Source: Toxorhynchites rutilus septentrionalis (lineage: Eukaryota; Arthropoda; Insecta; Diptera; Culicidae). Taken from it: 64,000 nucleotides of DNA. The notes beneath the pieces are model-generated. The model saw only the letters and a program-made list of their open reading frames with translations. It did not search any database and was not told the origin of the DNA. The translations under genes were made by a program, and so were the position numbers. Position 1 is the first letter of the stretch, and each line of letters begins with the position of its first letter. This document shows positions 21,129-32,264 of this stretch, in pieces. Location of the stretch: NCBI RefSeq assembly GCF_029784135.1, contig NC_073746.1:72396042-72460041 (forward strand). Direction: 5' to 3'.

Positions 21129-22046
21129 GTGGGAATCTGTGGGAATCTGGGAATTTGGGAACCTGAGTATCTGGGGAACTGGGAAACTGGGAAAATGGGA
21201 AACTGGGAATCTGGGAATCTGAGAATCCGAGAGTTTAAGAATCTTGGAATTTGTAAATCTTGTATCTGGAAAATCTGGGAATGTGGTAAACTGGGAATCT
21301 GAGAATTTGGGGATTTGGGAATTTGGGAACGTGGGAATGTGGGAAACTAGGAATATGAGAATCTGAAAATCCGAGAATCCGAGAGTTTAAGAATCTTGGA
21401 ATTTGGGGATCTGGGAATGTGAGAATCTTGCAATCTGGGAAGCTGAGAATCTGGAAATGTGGAAATCTGGCAATCTGGAACTCTGGGAAACTAGGAAATC
21501 TGGGAAACTGGGAAACTGGGAAACTCGGAATTTTGGTATTTGGGAATCTGGGAATCTGGGATTCTTGTAATCTGGGAAGCTGATAATCTAGAAATCTGGA
21601 AATCTGGGAATCTGGGAATCTGGGAATCTGGGAATCTGGGAATCTGGGAATCTGGGAATCTGGGAAACTGGGAAACTGGGAATCTGGGAATCTGATGATC
21701 TGAGAATTTGAGAATCCGAGAGTTTAAGAATCTTGGAATTTGTGAATCCGGGGATCTGGGAATCTGGGAATCTGAGATACCGAAAATCTAAGTATTTAAG
21801 AATCTTGGAGTTTTGGGAACTGGGAATCTGGGAATCTGGGAATATGAGATTCTGAGAATTTGGAAATGTGGGAATTTGGGAACCTGGGAATTTGGGAAAC
21901 TGGGAAACTGAGTAACTGGGAAATTGGGAACCGGAATCTGATAATCTGATAATCTGAGAATTTTAGCATCCGAGAGTTTAAGAATCTTGGAATTTGTGAA
22001 TCCGGGAATCTGAGAATATGGGAATGTGGGAATCTGAAATCTGGTA
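21129..22046. repeat. 8-bp minisatellite (GGGAATCT)n
   Basis: About 920 bp of tandem GGGAATCT and close variants, with a perfect run near 21600-21660. A ~40-bp higher-order insert (GAATCCGAGAGTTTAAGAAT, then CTTGGAATTTGTGAATC) recurs at about 21223, 21375, 21713 and 21965. It is the reverse complement of the 7697-8293 array and shares its terminal edge (GAATCTGAAATCTGGTATTT). Closely spaced GGG runs with short spacers make it a G-quadruplex candidate. Confidence 0.92.
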
Positions 22047-24461
22047 TTTTAATTTTTAAAATCTATAAATCAAAACACATCATTTCTCAAATCTAGGTAA
22101 TCTTGATATATGGCAAAAAAGACCCAGGAACCAAGCGTCATCTTGCATCGACAGTTTTATTGAATTATTGGATGAAAATTGTCGATGAATCTAGAAATCC
22201 CTTTGTGCAAAAGAAATTGTATTAGAGATTGACTTGTTCTCTGGAATTGCTACTTAGCATTATCTTCTAATGAGATACAATAATCACTGCTACTAAAAAA
22301 CTGATATTAGAAAGTCATCAAAACTCAACCACTAACAAGTGGAGATGCGAACGAAAGCAAAAATCTATTAATGCCGGGAAATTCCGACACCTTCCGCGAT
22401 GCTAGCAGCCTTTTCGGGGAAAAATAAAGCATCATTTCTTGGACTCGTTTGGAAAAGGAAATATGAGCGACAAAAAGTCGAGATTGTAATCGTCACAATG
22501 ATTCTGTGACAACCGGCGGGAAGCAAATTGGCATTAGTACGATACCATTCAAGGAATTCTACCGCAAATTGCGATGAATGAAGTGAAAATAAACTGAACA
22601 GATTGGAGGGCGCTTCACGAAACGGACTGAGTGGACTAGTGGAAGCAGAACTCCTTCTAAGGGTAGTTGTGGTGAATACATTCTGCAAAGTACTTTAATT
22701 ATTTCACTTGCGCCGTCCAAGAAGGGTGACGACATTTATAGGAGCACCATCGTGCATTCATTGAGTTCGCCGAAGCAATTTCCACCGACAACTCGTCTTG
22801 CCTTCTAGGGAATCCAAGAGGGGATATTCATTTCACTCTATTTATTTGTTGTTGAGCAACGAATTGGTGGGTTATATTGGGTTCTTCCCAGATACTTGGT
22901 TTCGCAGAGAGGGGTGCAGATAAGATATGATTACGATCTGATTTTTATTGAATATTCTTCCTTGTGCTCTTCGGTTCAGACGGTATGTTTGTGGCAGCAG
23001 CTTCCCTCCAATTGGTGCAAGTGAGGGAATGCGGAATTGTAGGCAGGCTCTGGTGGATTTGGAGTTTTTTTTTACTCTTGCGTTTGACACCGAGCCTGGG
23101 TCCAGATAGCCAGACGGAAATGGTTTTCGGTATATCTTGGAGTGTACTATTATCATATCATCATTATCCTTATTATGGGCTTCGCGTTATCTGCTTGCTT
23201 GCCGCACGAATTGTCCCGTATGTGGGAACATGCTTCTGTTTCCGATATTGTTTGTTCTCTCTCTTCTTTCGGATATTGGTTTTCAATTTATGTTAATAAT
23301 AGATTCTGTGTTATCGTTACAAGAAAATGGAATGTAAGCCCCTTGTTTTGTTCTGGGACGGCAAAAAACCCCTGCAACTCGTTCGTAGGTAGAGTAATCT
23401 TTGCCTTTGTTGCCAGCGGGGGCCTGAAATCTAAAGGATTACAATGTAATCTCTATAATTATCTGAGTCACATCCCGACGGCGAGAGTTTCCCGCTTCCG
23501 TATCCAAACAGACTTAGGCGTAATGGAATTTCGCCCGAACCAATTTATCATTTCCATTAATTTATTCACCACTTGGATCAATTATCCGACCGTCTTACGT
23601 TTCGCTCGCTCGTACTTCCGTAATTGGTGGAAAATCGCTGTTTACGTAATTGAATCACAAAAGGTGACACTCACCGGTGAGCGGAAGTGATAAGTGTCAT
23701 TCGGGCTGGGGAATGGCGGCCATTGATTTGACGGCAGACGATGAATCGTCCACGGGGGGTTTGTTTTGCGGTAATTACCGATTTTTCAAAGGTCTTTCGG
23801 TTTCATTTAATGAAGACCAATGATTTGTTTACTCGCTAGATTGGAATGATGGTAATTTCGGCAAAAATAGTACAGAAGCAGTATAGGTTTCCGTTAGGTA
23901 TATATTTGTTTTAAATTTAGTATTACTGCCACTTCCACTTAGAAGCTTTTGTTTATTTTACGATTTGTTTGGGTAGTTGCACTTACATGCGACGGATCAT
24001 ATCCTATGTTTCTGATGCCGAGCCTGGTCTCCTTATATTTTTCTCCTCCCAGAAGTAAATGTCTGTACCTAGCGGGTAGCAAGTGGGGCTTGCTTAATGC
24101 AAAACGCCACTTTTCCACTCTGAAAGGTACTGATCCTGGGTAAGTCAGTGACTCTCATTAGCATCTCTAACCCTGTTTTCTTCGTACCATGTGTTGGCTG
24201 CCAGCGGTGGACGAACCAACCATACCCGGTAGGGCAAGGTTTCCGTTGTGGCCCCGATTCAACTTTGTCAACGTCGAAACTTGAAACACGAGCCGACATT
24301 GGTGGATGTGTGGAAACATTTTCGGGACAGCAAAACTCGCCTCTTTTGATTGCCTGTTTGGGGACATTCTCAGTGGCTGTGGCCTAAAATTAGACCATCC
24401 ACCTTAATGGTGTCTGGCGGCAGAACTTAAATTACGTTACACATTAAACTATTAATTTTAC
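22047..24461. other. no gene recognised; upstream flank or intron of the 24.5-kb gene
   Basis: Less repetitive than the surroundings, from about 22100 on. Frames up to 182 codons (23142-23690 +, 22368-22688 -) lack motifs and overlap others. Because exon 1 of the gene below may be entered by splicing, an upstream exon could lie here or further left, but none can be assigned. Confidence 0.4.
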
Positions 24462-24840
24462 ATGAGTTTCTGTTGCACACAGAGCGTGGAAGCAGTAGCA
24501 GCAAAAGTGGCCCACTCGCAACAGATGCAGCAGCAGCAAAAGCATTATCGTCAGTGGTTAAGATATGAAAATGAGCCGGCGAAAAGACAGAAACGGTCCA
24601 TATACAGTGCAGAATCGACGCAGTTAGTGTCGAGAGGAAATAATAGAAAGGATTTCGAGGAACACAAAGAGACTCATCCGATGCAGGAAGAACATGACCA
24701 CTATGAGATATCACCGATATTGACACTGAATCGAAGTGATTCTCTCACCACGGCTGGTGATGATATGGAGGCAGCAATTAGTATAACTAGTAAAGAGGAA
24801 GCTAGAAAAGCGTTGTTACGAAATGGGCCGAGAATTTTAG
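24462..24840 (+). CDS. coding exon 1 (or first visible exon)
   Basis: The frame opens at ATG 24462 with an in-frame TAA at 24453-24455. However, TTTCTGTTGCACACAG at 24467-24482 is also a good splice acceptor that would start the exon at 24483 in phase 0, making 24462 an intronic ATG. Content: AVAAKVAHSQQMQQQQKHYR, then AKRQKRSIYSAES, then a polar stretch ending ARKALLRNGPRIL. The donor is GTAAATAAG at 24841. Confidence 0.65.
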
Positions 24841-27800
24841 GTAAATAAGTTCATTTTGTTTACGGTTTCATATTATTTGCATATACAGGCAAACCTTTTT
24901 TGTGCGCGGGATAGGGACCGCACAAAAAAAGTAGCATAAAAAAAATCATGCTAAACTTCACTAGTAACTTTAAAAAATTGTGTTCGGTACACATTTTGAA
25001 AAAATTTTTTTTTGTGCGGTAGATAGGGACCGCATAAAAAAGTTCCCCCCAAGAAAATAACTCAAATCCACGCCATTCGCCGTTCAATTTTCTTTTGTTT
25101 CCCTGCTTTGCGATGGGACACTTTGCCACTTTTCGGTGGTGCGTTAGTTGCATGTCGAAACGTGTTGCTGTTAGAAATCATGTCATGCAAAAACTTAGAA
25201 AAACTTATGATGTATTTGATGAAAGGTGAGGAATGGTCTCAAAAGTGGATAATTGAGACGCAAATATCCTTTTTTCGAACTGAAATGCATATAAACAATC
25301 AAAAAACTAAATGGACGATAATTTCGTCAAATATGCTTCCTTTCATACACCGCACAAGAAAAGATCGCACAAAAAAAAACGCACAAGAACAGAAAATCGC
25401 ACAAAAAAATCACAAAAAAAACCGCACAAAAACAGGTTTTACTGTACTGAGAAATTGTATATTATTATTGGCTTCACAAGTAAGTTACTTTGATATTGAA
25501 TTAAATTTCCCTTTGAAATAGAGCAATTCCACACTAAAGTACCCAACCGCTGGCCCGACTTCGTATTTAAACTTTGTATATGAGGTTGCAACCTCCCAAA
25601 ATAACAACTATCATTATCATGACAATGAAAATTATAACTGTGGGTAGTCCGTAAAATCGAAGATGTCGGATAGGAATCGGGTGCTTTTTGGCTTATTTGG
25701 AGTTAAATTGCTGAATATCACAAAATAAACTCAATAAGGCACATTCTCATCATCCATTCCAGCCAATATTCTAACCTTACCAATATAAATTTTATAGATT
25801 TTCCAGTTTTCTTTTGATACAACTGAAAACTAATCTGAAAACATAAAGTGGTGTCATAATTAATGCAATGTGGATATGACTATCAATACGTAGAGTTGGC
25901 TGATTACTATTATGGGATTGTGTAATTCTAATCAGGTTTTGTTCCTCATACTGGATGTCATTTAACGGATACTTCACCCTGACAGAATCTCGCTGCCCGC
26001 GTACACAATCTTATTTGAACATCCATATAAAGTGAAACGAAAACTTGATTTCTGATGCAAAACCACTTCACTATATCTAAGGCAACCCAGAAAAACAACA
26101 GAAATGTAAATTTTTGCAAGTTGAGGAACAGAACCGATGCGCACGAAAGCAAATACAAATTGGTAACCTCAAGTAGCGAAAGTGCGCATTTCATACGTAC
26201 AGGATATGTACAAATTAAAAGTTTCGCGCAACGAAAACAAGCAACACACACCAAGCCAACCACTGGTGTCTTGAAGCGACTTAACACGTTGAGTTCCGAA
26301 TTCTTCTTGCAATGCCTTTCATTCAGTCCGCATCAAGAGTATTTGAACAATATCTGTGTCGGCCCCTGCTCCCGCAGATATTTATCGTATATGAAAAATA
26401 GTCAGAAATTCGTCTACAAAGTAGTCACTAGGGTGGCAATGAATGTATGGAAAAAATTCTTTAAATTCGATATATTTTTCATACCTTCATTGCCTCTCAA
26501 AAAGTCGATTTCGGCCAAAATTCGTTTTTCGAGATAACACCAGATCTCGACGTTCATGCATTTTTAAGTCATTTGGAATCGAAACAAAATTCAATTTTCC
26601 AAATTTCCTCTGCTCCCTTCTTGGAAGATTTTCGAGGATTAAAAAATCAAAACTTTGAGCGCTTTGAGGCACCCCTAAATCATGTCCGATTGAGCTGAAA
26701 CTTTGCACAGATAATTTTTTCGGGCCAATAAACAAAATGAACAAAATGGTTGGTTTTTGAAATTTCACATGACCATTTTCGCGGCCACCCTAGAAGTATC
26801 ACAGCGTAAAACATCCGAAAAGAAATATTATTTTATATTTCCTTATTTTATAACTGTCAGTTCTAATGATTAACGTTTATTCTAACGAAAACTTCAACGT
26901 CAATCCCGACCCGACACAGGGATTAACGTGTTAATATACACACACTTATAATCATTTTGCACTCTTCTCAAAATAAACTCTTTTGTAAGTATTATTAGCC
27001 TCGAAAAGAGACCATTGCTTGGAGAGATGCAGTTGCAGTTGTGTTGCGTGAATGTCATTCTTGGTGGAAACAGTTTTGCGAAAGGGCCGCCGAACTGAAT
27101 CACACATAGCATTCCAGCCAAAGAATCGTTTTCCTTGTGAGCCGGTGATGATAGCCCAACTTGATTTTTCCCAATATAATGTGCCGAAAAATATTATGAT
27201 TACTGCTGCTTTGCCTCGGCTCGATGTGTTGATTACAATGCCAGATGCACAACGAGTGAAATAATAAATCGCGTCCACAACTCGAGAGGAAACGAAGATG
27301 GCAAAAAACGAGCAGCATAAGCCATGTTCGTTGTTTTTGGTATAGAAAGAGACTGCGACTTTTCCTTCTTTTTCTTCTTCTTAAATTATAGAGACTTTGA
27401 ACTTTAATACTTTCATGAAATTATAGAGACTTCAAACTTTAAAGTTCATTCGTTTCTAGCCTGAGAAAGGCTTTTGTGAGGAAAACTCCTTCTCGACCTT
27501 CCTTGAAAAAGACAGCGTACTTACTGTTCTAGGCAGAGATGCCAGGTTTGAAGCCATTTCTTCAATTTGAATACATTTGACTTACCGTGAAGACATTCGA
27601 TTTTCTGAAGATATTTTGAAGACATTATGAAATATTGTCAGAGATTTCAGTATGATAGTGTATGTGGATTTTGCGAAGTAATATTTCTATAAGGTTTTAA
27701 TATTGGCCGAAAATATCGTAACCCTTTTGTCTCAGTGTCATTCGTTTGTTTTTTAACAGTGTCACTTGTTTACTTTTGTCTTTAGTAAATCATGGCGAAT

Positions 27801-30800
27801 TTTGTCTCGGAGTCATTCATTAGCTTTTTTTCACGACCACTTTACAAATCGAATATTTCCCTGTTACATACCGTTTCAATAATTATTTTTTCTGGATGTT
27901 GTTTCAGTTACAACCAAAGCTTCAAAAGTGAAATAAACGAATTGAGCTATTTACAAAAAAAAAAAAAAATTGTGAAAGTATTGAGATATTCACTCAATCA
28001 ACGGTCAATTATCATTTCTAAAATCATAAAATTTAGTTCGCCGTTGCGCAATATATTTTTTGTTCATGTTTGTTGAAATAAATTTCAAAGTCTGAAGGTA
28101 AGTTCAATGAAATATACTTTATAACAATATCAATTACAAAGAATAATCTATCGAACTCAAATCGAACCATTCCTTCCTTGGGTTTAGGGCACACCAACAC
28201 ATTTGGCTTTCCATTTTTGTTTATATAGATAGAAGATATAGGAATGCGTTATTCCGTCTGAAAATCCTTTTCCACTTTCGAACAAAAATCAATTTCGTAG
28301 CGTCAACATCAAATGGACTAACAACGCTTAGCTAATTGTAGAACATATGGGAATTCAATTTTCCGATTTTTCTCTCCGCTATATTGATCTACGGAAAGAG
28401 ACGAATACAACGAAATATAGATGACTCAAATTGAACCATTCCTTCCTCGGGTTTTGCGCTTACCAACACATTTGGCCTTACATTTTTATTTACATATATA
28501 TGAGATATGGAAATGCGTTATTTGGCCTGAAAATCCATTTCCACTTACGAACAAAGATCAATTTCGATAGCGCAAACATCGAATGGACCAACAACGCTTA
28601 TTATGGTGTAATTTTCGAACATGTGGGAATTCAATTTTCCCAATTTTTCGACCTTCCTCCAGGATTTTCCGATTTTTCTCTATATTAATCTACGGGAAGA
28701 GACGAATACAACAAAATACAGGAGGCTAAAATCGGACCATCCCTTCTTCGGGGTTTCCGCTGATCAACAGATTTTGCTTTACATTTTTATTTATATAGAT
28801 TTTGAGAGAAAACCAGCTAGGTGTACACAGTAAGTGTCAAAAGTATTGATACACTGTATTGCAAGTTTGTAAATCGTGCCAAAGCACCCGAAAAACAACA
28901 AATTTTGACGCGAGCCTCTTCGATTTTATTGAAATTTAGTATATATGGTAAAAGTTACCCAAAGTGACGATTTTCCTTATCATTTGACCAATTTAAATAA
29001 CGACTGATTTTTCTACGCCATTAATTCAAAATCATTGATCTTTCTTTCAAAAAATCGTAACTCAAAATAATTAATAAAATTAACACACAAGTTGACCCTG
29101 GATTATCGCCAGTGCCTATAATGGATTTGTGACGGTGTTAACCCTTATGTTTGAAATGTCGTAGTATCCTGGCTAATTTCGCTGACCAAGAATATGAACC
29201 AAAATAGACCCTGAGTATTCAGAGTACAGCAACAACGAATTGTTTTGAAATAGCAATCGCTAGATCAGGGAACAACCTCTTGAAAGTTTACATCGAGAAT
29301 ATTAATCAGTCAGTTCGACAATTTGTATTCATAGCATTCATTCTCAATCTAGTCGTTCCAGTCATTTTTTTTTAATGTTGGTTTTGCTCCCAATAGGTAT
29401 TGGTCCTTCGGTGGGGCAGAAAGTCCAAGGGGAGGGGGCTTTCGTGGATGCTAACAAAGATCAAAACAACGACGATGCCGATGATGCTATGGAGAGGACT
29501 GATTACAAGTATAAAATTGCAAATCTGGCCCCGTCGAAACGAGGTGCTCCGGCGGAAATCGATGATATGGAAGTCGTCCGGGGTAGGAAATCAAGTTTGT
29601 CATCAGCGGGGACGGACAAGTGGCGTCAAGAAAAGGACAACAACACTATGAGTGAGCAGAAGGAGCAAAAGAAGAAGCAAGAGAAGTCAAGTCCGTTAGT
29701 TGGAAGGTTGAAAAGAAAATTACTGTCTATTGTGGGGGAGTCGCTCGCTGCTACTGATGACAGAGATGGCGCTGGGGTTGATTATGATGATGATAAGCGC
29801 GGAGGAATGGGGAACGTTCCGACTAGTGGCCATTCTTATCGTAATGAAGATAGTGCTGACCCAGGGAAGGCTGGTGTTCGGGAAGGTGATTACTATTCGC
29901 AGATCAACGACAGCGGAGGTTCGTATGGGGATGTTTCCGAGCCGGATTCCAGTCTGGGGGATGCGTCGATTGAACATGCGACGGCTCCGAGGGACACAAG
30001 AAATTGGCACAAGGTTAACAAAGAGCGGAGAAACGTGAAGGAAATGGATCGACATGTTGATAACCTGAATAAGGCCACTTTCCACGGGCGGAAAAGTGTC
30101 AACCCGGTGGGAGTAATCGATGTTGCATCTCCGGATAATCTGATCAACGAGAGAGGAACGACGGAAAGGGAAATGGCCCAGCTTCAACGTACTATTTACC
30201 ATCAACATTATGATGACTTGGGTGATTCAAAATATGTCGAAAGCGACACATGCGATTGTGCTTTGAAGTGTGCAAGAGAGCGGGAACAGGCAATGAAAAC
30301 CATGGAGCCGCCGGATGCTGATGAGGAGTTTACAACAGCGGTAGTGGAGGAAGAAAACTTTGCGACGGAAGAGCCTATTGATAATCTAGAAGCAACTGCG
30401 AAGGCAGTTCCAGAAGCAGAACAGCAAAAAGAGGTTTATATAGATTTGAAAATTGCAATTAAAAACACTGGAAATGGAAGCTCGTCCGAGCTCGAACCGG
30501 TAGAGTTCCATAAGAAAATAATTGTGAAGCGTGATGGGCGTTCTGATAACACTGGTGGACTTCCAACTTCCAGTCAACAAAAATCGACGCAAGCTCAATT
30601 CCCGGCAGATTTAGTTAAGGTGAGTTTAATAGAGATTTTCTTCCCCTGGCAAGAAAGTATACGATTTTCATCCCTTTAGTGGTTTAGATTGAGAATGTAC
30701 ACCTTCAATTTTCCCTTATCACATGATTTGCTCTTGTACCCGTTGTTTTTTTTTCTCCCACGACGTCAACTATCTAGGCCATCTATCAATTAGTGGACAA

Positions 30801-31171
30801 GAATGACAGCCTTCGGAAGCATCTGGGTCCAGGCTTGCCAGACCCAGCCAAGTTGTTATTCAAGCTGGAGCAGAACCGAGCTAGCCGGGAAAAGATTAAT
30901 GACCGACGTCGGTCGTTGATCAGTGGTGACGGTGACATTCCGGAGGTGGTGTATCGCATGAAGGTTAGTGGTTCTCCGGCAAACCCACCCTCGGGGAGTC
31001 AATTATTTCCGATTTTCTGGGGGAAAATATTTTTTACGACTCTTTGAAAACCTTTTCCAGTGAATGAAGCATTTTCTTTCATTTTTGTAGGATAACCGGA
31101 ACAATTTAAAGGTAGTACAAGCTGTGCTTCAAGCAATCGGAGAGCTCATTCAAATCGACACAAAATTGTAG
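24462..31171 (+). CDS. four-exon gene for an unrecognised acidic protein (~620 aa)
   Basis: The coding exons 24462(or 24483)-24840, 29397-30619, 30778-30963 and 31091-31171 join in frame: phase 1 at the first junction (Gly codon split G|GT), phase 0 at the others. Donors are GTAAAT, GTGAGT and GTTAGT; acceptors are TTGCTCCCAATAG, ACTATCTAG and TTTTTGTAG. The protein begins Gln-rich, then has KRQKR and GRLKRK basic clusters that could be prohormone cleavage or nuclear-localisation sites. A long acidic, Asp/Glu/Ser/Gly-rich, probably disordered centre follows. It ends in a more ordered helical segment (LVDKNDSLRKHLGPGLPDPA, LLFKLEQNRASREK, VVQAVLQAIGELIQ). No signal peptide, membrane segment or known domain is visible. 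The large first intron holds several MITEs. I cannot name the product. Confidence 0.75.
24886..25444. mobile_element. pogo-like MITE
   Basis: TA dinucleotides at 24884-24885 and 25445-25446 flank ends CAGGCAAACCTTTTTTGTGC and GCACAAAAACAGGTTTTACTG, an imperfect inverted repeat beginning CAG as in pogo/Tigger elements. GACCGCA…AAAAA subterminal blocks recur inside. No transposase is present. Confidence 0.65.
26431..26790. mobile_element. complete TA-flanked MITE with GGGTGGC ends
   Basis: TA at 26429-26430 and 26791-26792 flanks a 360-bp element with ends GGGTGGC…GCCACCC. The interior resembles 3108-3380 and 20641-21120, with CGATTTCGGCCAAAATTCG, GAGATAACACCAGATCTCGA and GTCCGATTGAGCTGAAA. 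The TA duplication suggests a Tc1/mariner-superfamily parent. Non-coding. Confidence 0.7.
27370..27470 (-). mobile_element. retroelement 3'-tail fragment
   Basis: Minus strand: CTAGAAACGAATGAACTTTA…AAGTCTCTATAATTT followed by AAG repeats (plus TTCTTCTTCTT). The AATTATAGAGACTT block is duplicated. It belongs to the same tail family as 18804-18982. Confidence 0.5.
28130..28799 (-). mobile_element. Helitron fragment with three tandem 5' ends
   Basis: On the minus strand, Helitron 5' ends of the form TCTATATAAAxAAAAATG occur at about 28799, 28500 and 28229, each followed by the TTGGTG…CCGAGGAAGGAATGGT block. The unit 28230-28440 is nearly identical to the complement of 3800-4027. No 3' CTRR end is found at the left side, so the fragment is 3'-truncated. 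Confidence 0.65.
29397..30619 (+). CDS. coding exon 2 (main exon)
   Basis: The exon starts after a strong polypyrimidine tract and CAATAG, and ends AAG|GTGAGT in phase 0. It encodes about 407 residues: a charged Lys/Arg/Asp/Glu-rich disordered region, a GRLKRKLLSIVGESL patch, Gly/Ser/Asp-rich segments, a CDCALKCARERE motif with three cysteines, an acidic stretch, and VYIDLKIAIKNTGNGSSSEL near the end. Confidence 0.8.
30778..30963 (+). CDS. coding exon 3
   Basis: Exactly 62 codons in phase 0 between TATCTAG and AAG|GTTAGT: AIYQLVDKNDSLRKHLGPGL through PEVVYRMK. It is predicted to be mostly helical and charged. The exact-multiple-of-three length, with consensus sites on both sides, supports it strongly. 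Confidence 0.8.
31091..31171 (+). CDS. terminal coding exon 4
   Basis: Begins after TTTTTGTAG and encodes DNRNNLKVVQAVLQAIGELI…DTKL with stop TAG at 31169-31171. An amphipathic helix is likely. No canonical AATAAA was seen in the next 300 bp. Confidence 0.75.
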   Translation, partial: DNRNNLKVVQAVLQAIGELIQIDTKL

Positions 31172-31831
31172 CTTAAATGTAGATATGGGTAATCATCGAT
31201 GAGAATCTTCAAGCGAAAAAGTGTTCTATTTTGTATTGTAACCACTATTCCTATGTATCAACTTATTTCATAAATTATTCTTAATATGACTTCTATTGGT
31301 AAATCAGATTTTTCATAAACAGTTAATTTTTACTGTTTTCAAAGGTGTTTTTATGAACAGATTTCTTTTCGATCTATTATTCAATATTCGCCACATACAA
31401 GTAAATCGAAAATCACCGCTTTGGAATTCAGTCGAACCCATTGGCGTATTCATTTTTGTAATTATCGAACGTTGAAGGGTGTTCAACTTAACACATTAAG
31501 GACCGCTCAGGAGTTTTCTAGTGTCTCGCGTTCCGCCTGTTACGGATGGATCACGAAATAACTCGTGTTTTCTACACTTGATGGTTCAATCCTTGGTCTG
31601 CCAAGAATCTAACAAGGTCTACCGATGGCTCGCCTTCGTCTCATCCACACCGAAGGAAACGATCTCATTCGTAGAATCCGAACAAATGAAGCGTACAAGT
31701 TTTCCCCAAAACATGCGGTTCCAGGTGTAAGTCTTACAGATTTCTATGCGGTCCTTGATGTGTTACCAAGGCGCTCAGAGAACCTTTTTAAAATTCAAGC
31801 AAACAGTGGCCAATTTTGGTCTTCGAAATTC
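31172..31831. other. 3' flank of the gene; nothing recognised
   Basis: Probable 3' UTR followed by intergenic DNA. The overlapping + frames at 31521-31855 lack motifs. Confidence 0.4.
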
Positions 31832-32257
31832 ACGGAAGCCCAGCGCATTTTATAGGATAATCAATCGTCGAAAGGAATTAGAGTGCCATGTATCATTATT
31901 CTTGTCCAATAATATTTGTGGATAGGAATGCCAAGAATCCCATAAATGTCTCAGTTTAATGCATTGCACCCAGGTTCAATTGTTTGAACTGATGAAATTA
32001 TAACGATAAACATAAATTTCCAAAAATATGCGATTTTATATGTAACGGAAGCCCAGCGCATTTTATAGGATAATCAATCGTCGAAAGGAATTAGAGTGCC
32101 ATGTATCATTATTCTTGTCCAATAATATTTGTGGATAGGAATGCCAAGAATCCCATAAATGTCTCAGTTTAATGCATTGCACCCAGGTTCAATTGTTTGA
32201 ACTGATGAAATTATAACGATAAACATAAATTTCCAAAAATATGCGATTTTATATGTA
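31832..32257. repeat. perfect tandem duplication, 2 x 213 bp
   Basis: 31832-32044 is repeated, apparently without a mismatch, at 32045-32257, starting ACGGAAGCCCAGCGCATTTT. No motif inside suggests a mobile element. The identity points to a very recent duplication or an assembly artefact. Confidence 0.9.
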
Positions 32258-32264
32258 AAAATAG

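Larger units (their letters stand above)
24841..29396 (+). other. intron 1, rich in non-coding elements
   Basis: About 4.56 kb. It contains a pogo-like MITE (24886-25444), a solo foldback arm (about 25515-25640), a complete TA/GGGTGGC MITE (26431-26790), a retroelement tail (about 27370-27470), a reverse Helitron fragment (28130-28799) and another solo arm (about 28840-29060). The stretches between these (25650-26420, 26800-27360, 27480-28120) hold no recognised gene. Confidence 0.65.

Noticed and set aside
22368..23690. Frames upstream of the host gene (106 codons minus, 182 codons plus) as candidate exons
   Set aside because: No recognised domain and several overlapping alternatives; no donor in the needed phase could be singled out.
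28080..28833. Small + strand frames in intron 1
   Set aside because: They lie within reverse Helitron 5'-end repeats, which are non-coding.
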